From a virus: DNA of 64,000 nucleotides. Under the pieces are notes generated by a model, which did no database searches, was not told the origin of the DNA, and was given only the letters and a program-made list of their open reading frames with translations. The stretch's first letter is position 1. Each line of letters begins with the position of its first letter. This document shows, piece after piece, positions 8,095 to 15,752 of this stretch. The position numbers were made by a program, and so were the translations under genes. The stretch is taken from IMG/VR virus record IMGVR_UViG_3300017989_000071, positions 1 through 64,000 of that record; one strand, 5' to 3'.

Positions 8095-11000
8095 TCAAAC
8101 TCCCGCTTTGCCCGCCAGTAAACCGGTCTTCGGCTTATCGAGCGATCCACCCGCTGCTGAAGCCGGAATGTCCTTCTCGCCCCGCTGGATGCGGTTCATC
8201 AGACCGCCGTGGCCGCCGCCCCCATGCTGCGGGGTCGGGCAGTTATTGGCGATCTTGAACTCCTTCAGGGTCAGGCCCAGCTTCCGGGTGGACTCCTTGG
8301 GTTCGGTGACCGTCTCGAAATCAAAGCCGTCAACAGCCGGTCCGCCCGAAGCGTCCACCACACTCCACTGCCCCCCGTTCGGGCCAATGATCCAGAGCTG
8401 ACCGTGCTCGAACGCCCAATCATATCCCTTGCCCTTCGATCCCGAGATGCCCTGCTGCTTCAAAAACGCTTTGACGGCATCGTATCCATACGAGGGGTCC
8501 GCGCTCTTCAGCTCCGCTTCTCCGAGCCGCTTCATGGCGGTCCCGGTGACCCTGACCAACTGATCGAGGGGCAGGGCCAGATACTTCTTCTGATCGGATG
8601 CGGAGAGGTTGCCGTAAACCGTCAGCACGTTCGCGGCCACCTTCTTGTCGAGGCCGTCGTGAACCACCTCCCCGGCGGCGATCTTCTTCAGCGTCCCCAC
8701 ATCGAAGCCTTGCGCTTCCTCTTCCACCGACTCCAGAGCCTTCATGTCAATCATCGAGAGGATGTCGTAAACCTCGCTGGGGTTTATCGTCCAAGCACCG
8801 TAGCGATTGGACGCCTCATCTCTGATCCAGTCTTCGACATCACCCCGCCGCCGCACACCTGTTTTCCCGAAGTACAATCTCGCGGCTGAGGCAATCTTCT
8901 CTTTTTGTCGCTGCGTTAGACGCTTCGGCTCCCGAGAGGTACGAAATTCCTCAACCGCCTCGTACTGATAGGTGCCGGGGTTGGCGAGCGCGGCGACGGC
9001 GATCTTCTGCTGTTCGGGGGTCAGGTCTTCCCAATTCATCGCCTTGGCATTGCTCGGGATCGTGTTGCTCTCGTCGCCAACCACGACGGGAACCTGAGAC
9101 GTACCCTTTTTGATCGTGGTCGGGATCGCCACGGCGTTGTACGCCCCGTGCCGGTTCTTCGTCTTCCCGGTAACGGTGATCTCACCACCCTTCCGATAGA
9201 CCGCCATGACCGAAGCGGGTTTGGATGCTTCCTCGACCCGCTCGCCCTTCATCTTGCGAATCCGTTTGACCAGATCGACCAGACCGGCCCACCGCTTCTT
9301 ACCCCACGGGGTACTGACCATCTTCTCGTGATCGTCGGCGGCGGTCGGCCAGAGCGCACCAGCCACGGTCTCGGGGTCGCCCCCACCACGCAGCATCGAC
9401 ATGATGCCTTCGCGACTCTTCTTCCCGTAGCTGGTATCGACCTTCATCTTCCCCGACATCAGATCGTCCACGAATGCGGCGACGCTGGCCTCGGTCACCT
9501 CGGGCAACTCATCCCAATCGACATCGACCTCTTCGTCGTCATCGTCTTCTTCGTCGTCCTGCCCCATCATCACCGACTGGATGTCCATCCCGGCGATCAT
9601 GTGGGGGTACATCTTAATCGTCCCATGGCCGACCGGCATTGGAGCCGCCGCGAATCCCGTGGACATCACCGTCTCGGAAATGCCGCTCGCGAAATTCGTC
9701 ACGAACTGCATACCATCCCACGAGATAATCATCGGGTCGATCCCAGCGGACGCATCGAAGTCCATCATGTGAACCAAGCCCTTGTCCGCATCGACCTTGA
9801 TCTGCTCCATCCATGTCCGGGGGTCTTTCAGCCCCGCACCTTCGAGAGCCTTGCGGACCACCTCGTCGGTCGTCGGCTGCAACTCATCGGCGAACTGATC
9901 GCCCTTGACCTGCTTGAAACTGATCGTCGGCCCCATCGTCAGCGGCCACTGCATCGTCTCATCGAGCAGGTAGGCCGCCGCCGGGTACGCACTACCCTCA
10001 CGGGCTTCCTCGATGGCGAGATCGATGCGATCCAACTGCATCACCTCGCCGAACATCTGCCGGAGCATCGGCTTGGCGTTGTTCAGCGCACGCTTGCGGC
10101 CCATCGAGAGGTTGGACCCGGCACGGTTGATGTAGAAATTCAAGCGGCTCATCGCCTGCTTCAGACTTTCGCTTTGGTTGTGAAGAACCGTGGCGACCTC
10201 CTTGGCCGACCGGGTAAACAGACCCTTGGGCGGGGTCCACTTCGTCTTCACCTGTGCCGACCACCTCGCGCCCTGTTCCTCGATCTCCTGAACACGGCCC
10301 AACCGCCACGTCACCCGCGCATCCCACTCTTCGATCTCGGTATGCTCCTTGACACCGGCCAACTTGCGGAGCTGCGCGTCGCTCATATCGGCCAGCGGCA
10401 TAATCGTTGTGCCACCCTTGGGAGTCAGAACCAGCACCGCCGGTTTCCCCCCGTGCTTGCCCTTGTACTCGCCCGGCATCTTGGACCAAATCTTGTCCAT
10501 CCACGCCTTACGCTTCGTGTCCCGCTCGGTCTCCTCACCTATCGCCTCACCGTAAGTGTCCTGCGCCCACTTACTCATAATCGTTTTGTCATGCAAAATC
10601 GCCCTCTGGAAGTCGGACGGTACATCCTTCCACTCAATCTCCGTATCGTTTTGGAGGTTGCGGAGCCGAATCGGTCCAAGATCATACGAGATGATCCGAC
10701 CCGCGTGTTCGAGTACAAACTCCACCGCATGAACCGTATCCATCGGGGCGAGCCGATGAAACTTTGGATTCAAAGTAACGGTGTAGACATCGCGGGTAGC
10801 ACCCTCTTCGTTCTTGAAAATCTTCCCAATCGTCTTCGGCATCGCCGCCTCGAAGATCGGCTCACCCTTCATCGCCCGCTCGATCATCGCATCGGCTTCG
10901 TCGAGGGAGGACGCGGGCGCATCCCCACTCTCAGACGGGTGGTACCCGTAATCGCCGGGATTGCGGGTCATGTCTTTAATCACAGCACGGGACGCGCCGA

Positions 11001-11952
11001 TCAGCTCGTTGGCCGGGTCTCGCCGCAACTCCTCTTCGGCATCGTCCATCGTGAAGTCCTGCGGAAACACGCCGCTCATCATCGAGTCCTTCCACACCCG
11101 GTCGAGGTTGAAGACCAGCTCCACGTTCGACCCCCGGATCGTGTAATCCGTCAGGTGTCGGCTGTTCTGGTAAAGGCGTTCGATCACCGTCTCGGGATCG
11201 TACCGCTGGTAAACCGACCCGATCAGATCGGACAGCAACTTCTTGATGGGGACCGAAACCTTGACCGTGGACTTCGCCTCGGTCACATCGTCCTCATCCT
11301 CCACGACCTCGGTCACACCCTTGAACGAGGTGTAGGCACTGGCGTAGTTATTCTTCGCCGTACCCGCGCCGGACGGGCTGCTGAAGGTAAGGATCGCGGA
11401 CTTCCCCTTCACCGACCCCTTCTTGAAGCCGGTCGCATCCTTGCCGTCGGTTTTGATGTCGTCGAGAAATTCCTTGGCGTCGCCCGGACTCCCGAAATTG
11501 AAGGTCACCGTCGTTGCCTCGGTCAAATCCGATTCTCCATCCTCGACGGACTCGAAGGTCCATCCGTGTTTGTTCTCGGCCCACTGGACCATATCTCCCC
11601 ACGAGGTGAGGAGGAACTTGTTCTCGGTCGGGGAAAACACCACGGTCGTATCGTAGGTGTCCCCGAAATTGACGTACATTGCGACAACCCCCTGCCCCGC
11701 ATTCGCGCCCCAATAGCGTCCATCGACACCGCCGGGGTAGTCGTCAAGCGAAACGTCCGGGCTGGTGATCGCCTCGACGCCGTAACCGCCGATGAGCTCG
11801 TTGATCTCATCCAGCACCTTCTCGATCTGCCGACCGCCGCCACGCTTCTGCATCAGCTGAGCGACCTTCTTCGCCGTCGGGTCGTCGATCTTGAAGAGCT
11901 TCATCAACTCGGTCGGCTTGACTCGGGCTTCTTCGATTTTCGGTTTCGACAT
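8095..11952 (-). CDS. Giant 1285-aa multidomain protein, possible processed internal virion polyprotein
   Basis: Residues about 45-128 contain a small domain (G-G-Y-G-V-E-A-I ... Y-V-N-F-G-D-T-Y) that I have seen as a stand-alone phage protein of unknown function. Residues 242-265 and 352-364 carry copies of the signature otherwise found at the ends of neighbouring proteins (S-D-L-I-G-S-V..V-I-E-R-L-Y; A-D-A-M-I-E-R-A-M-K-G). Acidic linkers occur at 214-226 and 798-815. Sites of the form [LIV]-x-E/A stand at 145/146, 225/226, 368/369, 649/650, 821/822, 908/909 and 1145/1146, several in or beside linkers. This is the pattern expected for T4-type prohead protease processing. The C-terminus is a Gly/Lys-rich tail. 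No enzymatic motif was recognised. The cleavage idea is inference. Confidence 0.6.
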   Translation of the reverse strand: MSKPKIEEARVKPTELMKLFKIDDPTAKKVAQLMQKRGGGRQIEKVLDEINELIGGYGVEAITSPDVSLDDYPGGVDGRYWGANAGQGVVAMYVNFGDTYDTTVVFSPTENKFLLTSWGDMVQWAENKHGWTFESVEDGESDLTEATTVTFNFGSPGDAKEFLDDIKTDGKDATGFKKGSVKGKSAILTFSSPSGAGTAKNNYASAYTSFKGVTEVVEDEDDVTEAKSTVKVSVPIKKLLSDLIGSVYQRYDPETVIERLYQNSRHLTDYTIRGSNVELVFNLDRVWKDSMMSGVFPQDFTMDDAEEELRRDPANELIGASRAVIKDMTRNPGDYGYHPSESGDAPASSLDEADAMIERAMKGEPIFEAAMPKTIGKIFKNEEGATRDVYTVTLNPKFHRLAPMDTVHAVEFVLEHAGRIISYDLGPIRLRNLQNDTEIEWKDVPSDFQRAILHDKTIMSKWAQDTYGEAIGEETERDTKRKAWMDKIWSKMPGEYKGKHGGKPAVLVLTPKGGTTIMPLADMSDAQLRKLAGVKEHTEIEEWDARVTWRLGRVQEIEEQGARWSAQVKTKWTPPKGLFTRSAKEVATVLHNQSESLKQAMSRLNFYINRAGSNLSMGRKRALNNAKPMLRQMFGEVMQLDRIDLAIEEAREGSAYPAAAYLLDETMQWPLTMGPTISFKQVKGDQFADELQPTTDEVVRKALEGAGLKDPRTWMEQIKVDADKGLVHMMDFDASAGIDPMIISWDGMQFVTNFASGISETVMSTGFAAAPMPVGHGTIKMYPHMIAGMDIQSVMMGQDDEEDDDDEEVDVDWDELPEVTEASVAAFVDDLMSGKMKVDTSYGKKSREGIMSMLRGGGDPETVAGALWPTAADDHEKMVSTPWGKKRWAGLVDLVKRIRKMKGERVEEASKPASVMAVYRKGGEITVTGKTKNRHGAYNAVAIPTTIKKGTSQVPVVVGDESNTIPSNAKAMNWEDLTPEQQKIAVAALANPGTYQYEAVEEFRTSREPKRLTQRQKEKIASAARLYFGKTGVRRRGDVEDWIRDEASNRYGAWTINPSEVYDILSMIDMKALESVEEEAQGFDVGTLKKIAAGEVVHDGLDKKVAANVLTVYGNLSASDQKKYLALPLDQLVRVTGTAMKRLGEAELKSADPSYGYDAVKAFLKQQGISGSKGKGYDWAFEHGQLWIIGPNGGQWSVVDASGGPAVDGFDFETVTEPKESTRKLGLTLKEFKIANNCPTPQHGGGGHGGLMNRIQRGEKDIPASAAGGSLDKPKTGLLAGKAGV

Positions 11953-11983
11953 CGTGAATCTCGCTTTCGTGATTTACGGGGCG

Positions 11984-12028
11984 GACCGGGGAGGGAAACG
12001 GCTTTCGTGTAACCGCCCCTCCCCGGTC
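11984..12028 (-). terminator. 12-bp GC hairpin before the giant gene
   Basis: Perfect inverted repeat GACCGGGGAGGG (11984-11995) / CCCTCCCCGGTC (12017-12028), loop 21 nt, between the 69-aa gene and the giant gene. There is no U-tract. The inner ten bases are identical to the stem of the hairpin at 57878-57902, which points to a recurrent element. Confidence 0.45.
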
Positions 12029-12054
12029 CTAGGAGGAAGTAGAGAAACGTCCTG

Positions 12055-12264
12055 CTACAACCACGTATTCATCCGCACCCGCCGTCGGCCTGACACTGGA
12101 AGACCCAACTCTTCCAACGCCTCGATCTCCGACTGGAGCTCTCGACGCTCGCGGACCGACATCCGGACCCGCTTGCCGAAGCACTCCATCTTCTGCGGTG
12201 CGCCCATATTCCGGCCCCTCGTACTCTTCGGGCCTTTACGCTTTCGGGATTTCGGCTTTCCCAT
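12055..12264 (-). CDS. Small very basic protein (69 aa)
   Basis: Start ATG 12264 has AGGAGA at good spacing. The first 30 residues are dominated by K, R and G, followed by an amphipathic helix (about residues 38-56) and another Arg cluster. It could bind nucleic acid or the capsid interior. It sits in the group of likely internal virion proteins. No family recognised. Confidence 0.6.
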   Translation of the reverse strand: MGKPKSRKRKGPKSTRGRNMGAPQKMECFGKRVRMSVRERRELQSEIEALEELGLPVSGRRRVRMNTWL

Positions 12265-12350
12265 GACTTGTCTCCTGTTCAAGTGACAGCCATTTGGAAG
12301 CCCTCCCGCTCGTTGACGATTTCAGCCGGTGGCATCGCAGCGCACCGGGA
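12265..12350. other. Short intergenic gap
   Basis: 86 bp between the nuclease gene and the 69-aa gene. It contains only an 18-codon minus-strand frame without a good ribosome site and no promoter that I can support. Confidence 0.3.
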
Positions 12351-12704
12351 TCAATAATTCTCGCGCTTGGCGAATCCGGACTCGATCATGTGCTCCCCGT
12401 AGTCCTTGCCGGTCGGCAGGATCACGTCGCACGTCCACCGCCCGTACTTGCCGGGCTTGTAGGTCCGAACCTTCATCTTGTTTCCGAGTAGCAGGTTGAC
12501 CGCATGGGCCTTCGCCGCTTCCCCGTGAGTGCGCTCCGCTTCGTTGACCGGACGCCACGTCTCCGGGGCATCGTAGGCATTCAGACGGAAGCGCATGTGA
12601 ACCGTCACATAGAAACCGAGATCGACATCGGCGTCGAAGGTATCGGCGTCAACCACATTCGTAATCTTCGCCCAATACTCATAGCCTGCGCTTCCCGGCA
12701 TCAT
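12351..12704 (-). CDS. Staphylococcal-nuclease-like (thermonuclease) protein (117 aa)
   Basis: Shows the SNase fold signature: V-V-D-A-D-T-F-D (about residues 17-24), R-F-R-L-N-A-Y-D-A-P-E-T (about 38-49, with the catalytic-type Arg and Glu) and G-K-Y-G-R-W (about 85-90, second Arg). SNases are Ca-dependent nucleases cutting DNA and RNA. Phage homologues of this length are usually single-domain. There is no signal peptide, so it acts in the cell or is packaged in the virion. It lies between the HAD-metallopeptidase gene and the likely internal-protein genes, so packaging with the genome is conceivable. Confidence 0.8.
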   Translation of the reverse strand: MMPGSAGYEYWAKITNVVDADTFDADVDLGFYVTVHMRFRLNAYDAPETWRPVNEAERTHGEAAKAHAVNLLLGNKMKVRTYKPGKYGRWTCDVILPTGKDYGEHMIESGFAKRENY

Positions 12705-12710
12705 CCGCTC

Positions 12711-13628
12711 CTATATCGTGTCGTCGTACTTGCTCTTCTTCGTCTTCCCCGCCTCGGTCACCTCCTGCTCGATCAATTCGTCGGCTCGGCTCATCTCACT
12801 CTCCGGTAGGGGGTTGTTCTGGATCGCGGCCATAAACCGATTCGCCGCTTCCGGGGGCAACTTCTTCCCCTTGGGCGAAACGAAGTGCATGAAATTCTCG
12901 GCGAAATCTTCCTCGTGGTCGCTCTTGGCATAGGACGAGACAAACTGATTCGACTTCTTCCACTCTTCCCTATACCACACCCGCGCTTCACCGGAGAGGT
13001 GGCGACCCCACACATAGTGCGCGAGCTCGTGAAACAGCGAATCCTTCTCGGCTTCGCGAATCCGAATCACCCCGCCCCTGTGCTCCAAGAAGTTGTCCGC
13101 GTAGATCGCAAATTGTCCGAACGTCCTATCGAAAGCCGCAACCGCCGACGGGGGCGCACCGAGATGTATGGGGGGCTTCCTCCACACATGAACGCGCCAC
13201 AACTGATCGGAGAGCCATCCCAACCCCGCACGCTTCAAGTAATTCCGAAGCTGCGAGATGTGGTAGTTAATGACATCGGTTTCTTGCGGATTCTCGGAAT
13301 CCTTATTCCCCCAATGCACCTCATTCCGCTCGCTCACCTCGGGTAGATCGTTCGTTATGAGATGGGGGTGATCGTCGATCCAAATATCCACCTCGTATCC
13401 CGCATCGGCAGCGGCCTTGTCATTGCGCCGCTGGCCGCAGAAGACGATGGGGCACAGGCCGTCGATCTCATCCTTGACGGGTTGGGCCTCGAAGCCCGGA
13501 TCGCCGGGATCGCCGCGCCGGGTTACCACCACCGCATCGTGGCCGTGTGACCGAACCATCCCCACAAACCACTTGAAGAGCTCGGGGGCTTCGGTCCACG
13601 TCCCATCGTAGTCGATTCCGAAAAGCAT
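12711..13628 (-). CDS. Fusion of HAD-like domain and HExxH metallopeptidase-like domain (305 aa)
   Basis: Residues 3-11 (F-G-I-D-Y-D-G-T-W) and 80-86 (V-D-I-W-I-D-D) are the DxD and acidic motifs of a HAD phosphatase. This part is a paralogue of the 40897-41529 product. From residue about 140 a second domain begins, with H-E-L-A-H at 200-204 and D-H-E-E-D-F-A-E at 238-245, the zinc ligands expected of a gluzincin-type peptidase. The last 27 residues carry M-S-R-A-D-E-L-I-E-Q with a V-T-E/A site at 292/293, the same signature seen at the N-termini of neighbours. Its presence in the virion cluster suggests a packaged hydrolase; targets are unknown. Confidence 0.65.
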   Translation of the reverse strand: MLFGIDYDGTWTEAPELFKWFVGMVRSHGHDAVVVTRRGDPGDPGFEAQPVKDEIDGLCPIVFCGQRRNDKAAADAGYEVDIWIDDHPHLITNDLPEVSERNEVHWGNKDSENPQETDVINYHISQLRNYLKRAGLGWLSDQLWRVHVWRKPPIHLGAPPSAVAAFDRTFGQFAIYADNFLEHRGGVIRIREAEKDSLFHELAHYVWGRHLSGEARVWYREEWKKSNQFVSSYAKSDHEEDFAENFMHFVSPKGKKLPPEAANRFMAAIQNNPLPESEMSRADELIEQEVTEAGKTKKSKYDDTI

Positions 13629-13631
13629 GAA

Positions 13632-14051
13632 TCAGTAAACGGGCTTGAAGTCGCTCTCGCCCATCAACTTCTCGACCGACTGATCGAGCTGTTCGATAAG
13701 GGCCATAATCTTCGGCTTCAGCTCGCGGGCCATCGCCTGCATCTGCATCTCGACCTCGGCCTTCTGCTCCGGGGTCAGCGGCTCGTTGCTCGAATAGGGG
13801 AGCTGCTTTTCGTAGCAGCGCATCGGACCGCCGCAGGACATCGGGCCGTATCCGGACGCTCCCTCCATCTTGCAACGGATCGACCACTTCCGCCCCGCGC
13901 TGTACTGGCACAGGACCATCTTGAGCTCGATGTCCACGGGAGCCGCATCGGACCTCACGGACACGCCGGAGCGCAGATCGCTCGTGGCTTCATTCAGGGG
14001 ATTCCGCGTCCCCTTCAACTCCCGTTCGATCAACTTGTCCGCTCTGTTCAT
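13632..14051 (-). CDS. Protein with the shared N-terminal signature and an LNE/A site (139 aa)
   Basis: ATG 14051 is preferred because it puts the signature N-R-A-D-K-L-I-E-R-E-L-K-G at residues 2-14 and follows GGAG at 6 bases; ATG 14063 is an alternative. L-N-E/A at residues 19-22 resembles a T4-type prohead protease site that would remove the signature peptide. The remainder has four Cys (about 46-79) and a C-terminal helix. No known family. Likely an internal virion protein by inference. Confidence 0.65.
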   Translation of the reverse strand: MNRADKLIERELKGTRNPLNEATSDLRSGVSVRSDAAPVDIELKMVLCQYSAGRKWSIRCKMEGASGYGPMSCGGPMRCYEKQLPYSSNEPLTPEQKAEVEMQMQAMARELKPKIMALIEQLDQSVEKLMGESDFKPVY

Positions 14052-14157
14052 GCTCGGCTCCATTCTGCTCCCCGTCGCAATGACAAGTCGCATAATACAT
14101 TGTCGTCAGGACCATGAAGATCAGGCACCCGATTGTCGTCTTCGTCTGCCACTTCAT
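13990..14157 (-). CDS. Small membrane-anchored protein overlapping the next gene (55 aa)
   Basis: ATG 14157 has AAAGGAAG six bases upstream. The product begins MKWQTKTT, has one hydrophobic segment at about residues 9-24 (with M, L, I, T, Y) ending in C-H-C, then an acidic polar tail ending S-P-E. The last 62 bases overlap the start of the 139-aa gene out of frame. The topology suits a membrane or lipoprotein-like lysis component (o-spanin style), but the lipobox is poor. Small size and overlap keep confidence modest. Confidence 0.45.
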   Translation of the reverse strand: MKWQTKTTIGCLIFMVLTTMYYATCHCDGEQNGAEHEQSGQVDRTGVEGDAESPE

Positions 14158-14240
14158 CGGCACTTCCTTTGAACCGGGGTTTCGTCAGACGGGCACCCCG
14201 GAAGCCTTTTTGAACCACGCTCTACCGCTGGTAGGTGGCG

Positions 14241-14268
14241 GACACCCCCACCCCGAGGTGAGGGTGTC
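14241..14268 (-). terminator. 12-bp hairpin after the 95-aa gene
   Basis: Stem of 12 pairs (one G-U on RNA) closing a 4-nt loop, beginning one base after the stop at 14270. A second GC stem CCGGGG/CCCCGG lies at 14174-14201. No U-tract follows, so it may be a stabilising 3' hairpin or a weak terminator. Confidence 0.5.
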
Positions 14269-14269
14269 G

Positions 14270-14557
14270 TTACTCCTTCGGCAGCTTGGCCGATGAGCTA
14301 TTGAGGGACGCGATGTTCAACTCCATCGCCCCCTCGGACAGGAACTTGTAGGTGTCCGGCTTCGGATCGAGGGGATCGAAGGGGGTCAGCCCCTTCCCCT
14401 CCAGAAACGCGGTCACCGTCGCCTCGGTCACCGGGAACTCCCCGTCGTACTCTTCGGACACGACCTCCATGTCCACCGAGGGAATCTGCTCGGAGTGGCC
14501 CCTCCTGACCCGGCTGATCCGGATGAAAAAGAGCTTCGTCGCCATCTCGCCGTTCAT
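14270..14557 (-). CDS. Small structural-cluster protein, tandem paralogue 2 (95 aa)
   Basis: Aligns with the preceding 104-aa protein: S-V-D-M-E-V...Y-D-G-E-F-P-V-T...F-L-E-G-K-G-L and F-L-S-E-G-A-M-E-L-N-I-A-S-L-N. ATG 14557 overlaps the upstream TGA as ATGA; ATG 14545 (MATKLFF) is an equally good start. Beta strands at the N-terminus and a short helix in the middle. No known function. The pair follows the acidic-linker protein and probably works with it. Confidence 0.65.
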   Translation of the reverse strand: MNGEMATKLFFIRISRVRRGHSEQIPSVDMEVVSEEYDGEFPVTEATVTAFLEGKGLTPFDPLDPKPDTYKFLSEGAMELNIASLNSSSAKLPKE

Positions 14558-14868
14558 TGCTGCGCGTTGAGCGAGAGCAGGTTGGCCTCGACCGCCGGGG
14601 GCGAGAGGAAGCTGAAGGCCGGAGCCTTCCCGTCCCACGTCGGCGTCCACTCGACCATCCCCTTTTCGGTCAGAAATTGCTTCAGCGTGTCGCGGGTGGC
14701 GGGCAGCGGCCCGTCATACTTCGCACTCGCGATGTTCATATCCATCGGGGGGAGCGGAGAACCCGGAACCGTCTCGCCGATCCGCTTGTATTCGATGTAG
14801 AAGATAATATCCGAGGGCTTGACGCCTCCAACCGGAATCTGTGGGTCGATGAAGTCACCCGACATCAT
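14554..14868 (-). CDS. Small structural-cluster protein, tandem paralogue 1 (104 aa)
   Basis: Start ATG 14868 follows AAAGGAG and overlaps the TGA of the 284-aa gene. It shares with its downstream neighbour the block P-P-M-D-M-N-I-A-S-A-K-Y-D-G-P-L-P, the F-L-T-E-K-G turn and the C-terminal F-L-S-P-P-A-V-E-A-N-L-L-S-L-N. Possible small decoration or baseplate subunit; family unknown. Confidence 0.65.
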   Translation of the reverse strand: MMSGDFIDPQIPVGGVKPSDIIFYIEYKRIGETVPGSPLPPMDMNIASAKYDGPLPATRDTLKQFLTEKGMVEWTPTWDGKAPAFSFLSPPAVEANLLSLNAQQ

Positions 14869-15719
14869 GCACTCCTTTCGCTGTTGGCCGCCTCGTAGGT
14901 TTCGTACCACTCGTCTCGGAACTCGGAGTCCACTTCGAGATCGTCGTACCCGGCGGCTTCGAGGGCATCGCGGAGAGCGGCCACGGTCGGGGCACCGGAG
15001 CTCACCGTATCCTTCGCCTTCAGACACTTCCCGATGGCGGCGAACACGTCGGCCCGGAAGGTCTCTTCGTCGGCCTCTTCCTCTTCGGCCTCTTCTTCGA
15101 GCTCACCGTCTTCCTCGGCGGCTTCCTCTTCGGCCTCTTCCTCGGCGTCCTCGTTCTCCGTTTCCGGGGTCTCCACCTCGGGCGTTTCCGGCACGCTGGG
15201 AGACGTATCCGGCTCCTGTGGCGTCTCGGGCGTCTCGGGGGCACTCTCCCCCTCGGTTTCCGTCTCGGGCTTCTCCTGCGGCAATTCCGTGAGCGGCGGG
15301 GGCCGTTTCTTGGACTTCTTCTTGGGTTGGGCGGCCTGCATCGCCGGAGTATCGGCGGGAAGCCCGGAGTCCACGTCCCGTCCCACCCCCTCGGCCCGGA
15401 CGTACCACTCGCCCCCCTGAAGAGCCTTGCCCTTTTCGAGCGACCCGGAGAAGAGCTTGTAGACCACCCCTCGGGGCGGCTGCGGGCGGTTGAGACCCCA
15501 CCCCTCGCTCATCGAGACCACACCGTTCGCCAGCACGTAGCCGCTGAAGGTTCGGTCGAGATCGCTCGGGCTGACCCGGAAGCCTTGGCGGGCGACCCGG
15601 ATGCGCTGTCCACGCAGGGTCAAGATGCCCTCGCTCACCACGATCTGCGTCGGGGTGAAGGAAACTTTGAGTCCCTTGACGTTGACCCCCGGCTGGTGGC
15701 TTTTGAAATGCACTGCCAT
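14865..15719 (-). CDS. Structural protein with long acidic Glu/Pro/Thr linker (284 aa)
   Basis: Residues 1-115 form a beta-rich domain, residues about 130-220 are a low-complexity linker of E, P, T, S and A with a run of acidic residues, and residues about 222-284 are a helical C-terminal domain. The linker GA-skew produces long spurious frames on both strands. Two globular domains tethered by an acidic linker suit a bridging role in the virion. No family recognised. Confidence 0.6.
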   Translation of the reverse strand: MAVHFKSHQPGVNVKGLKVSFTPTQIVVSEGILTLRGQRIRVARQGFRVSPSDLDRTFSGYVLANGVVSMSEGWGLNRPQPPRGVVYKLFSGSLEKGKALQGGEWYVRAEGVGRDVDSGLPADTPAMQAAQPKKKSKKRPPPLTELPQEKPETETEGESAPETPETPQEPDTSPSVPETPEVETPETENEDAEEEAEEEAAEEDGELEEEAEEEEADEETFRADVFAAIGKCLKAKDTVSSGAPTVAALRDALEAAGYDDLEVDSEFRDEWYETYEAANSERSA

Positions 15720-15752
15720 GATGTTTCTCCCTTACCGACTGTGCGTTGACTG

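Noticed and set aside
9148-12012. 954-codon open frame on the + strand opposite the giant gene
   Set aside because: Composition (R, L, H, D, P rich, low K/E pattern) is the antisense shadow of a high-GC gene; no ribosome site and no sensible protein pattern.
12265-12350. 18-codon minus-strand frame in the gap
   Set aside because: Too short and without a clear ribosome site.
14270-14557. V-T-E/A in the 95-aa protein as a prohead protease site
   Set aside because: The paralogue has P-A-T-R-D at this place inside a conserved domain, so the match is probably incidental.
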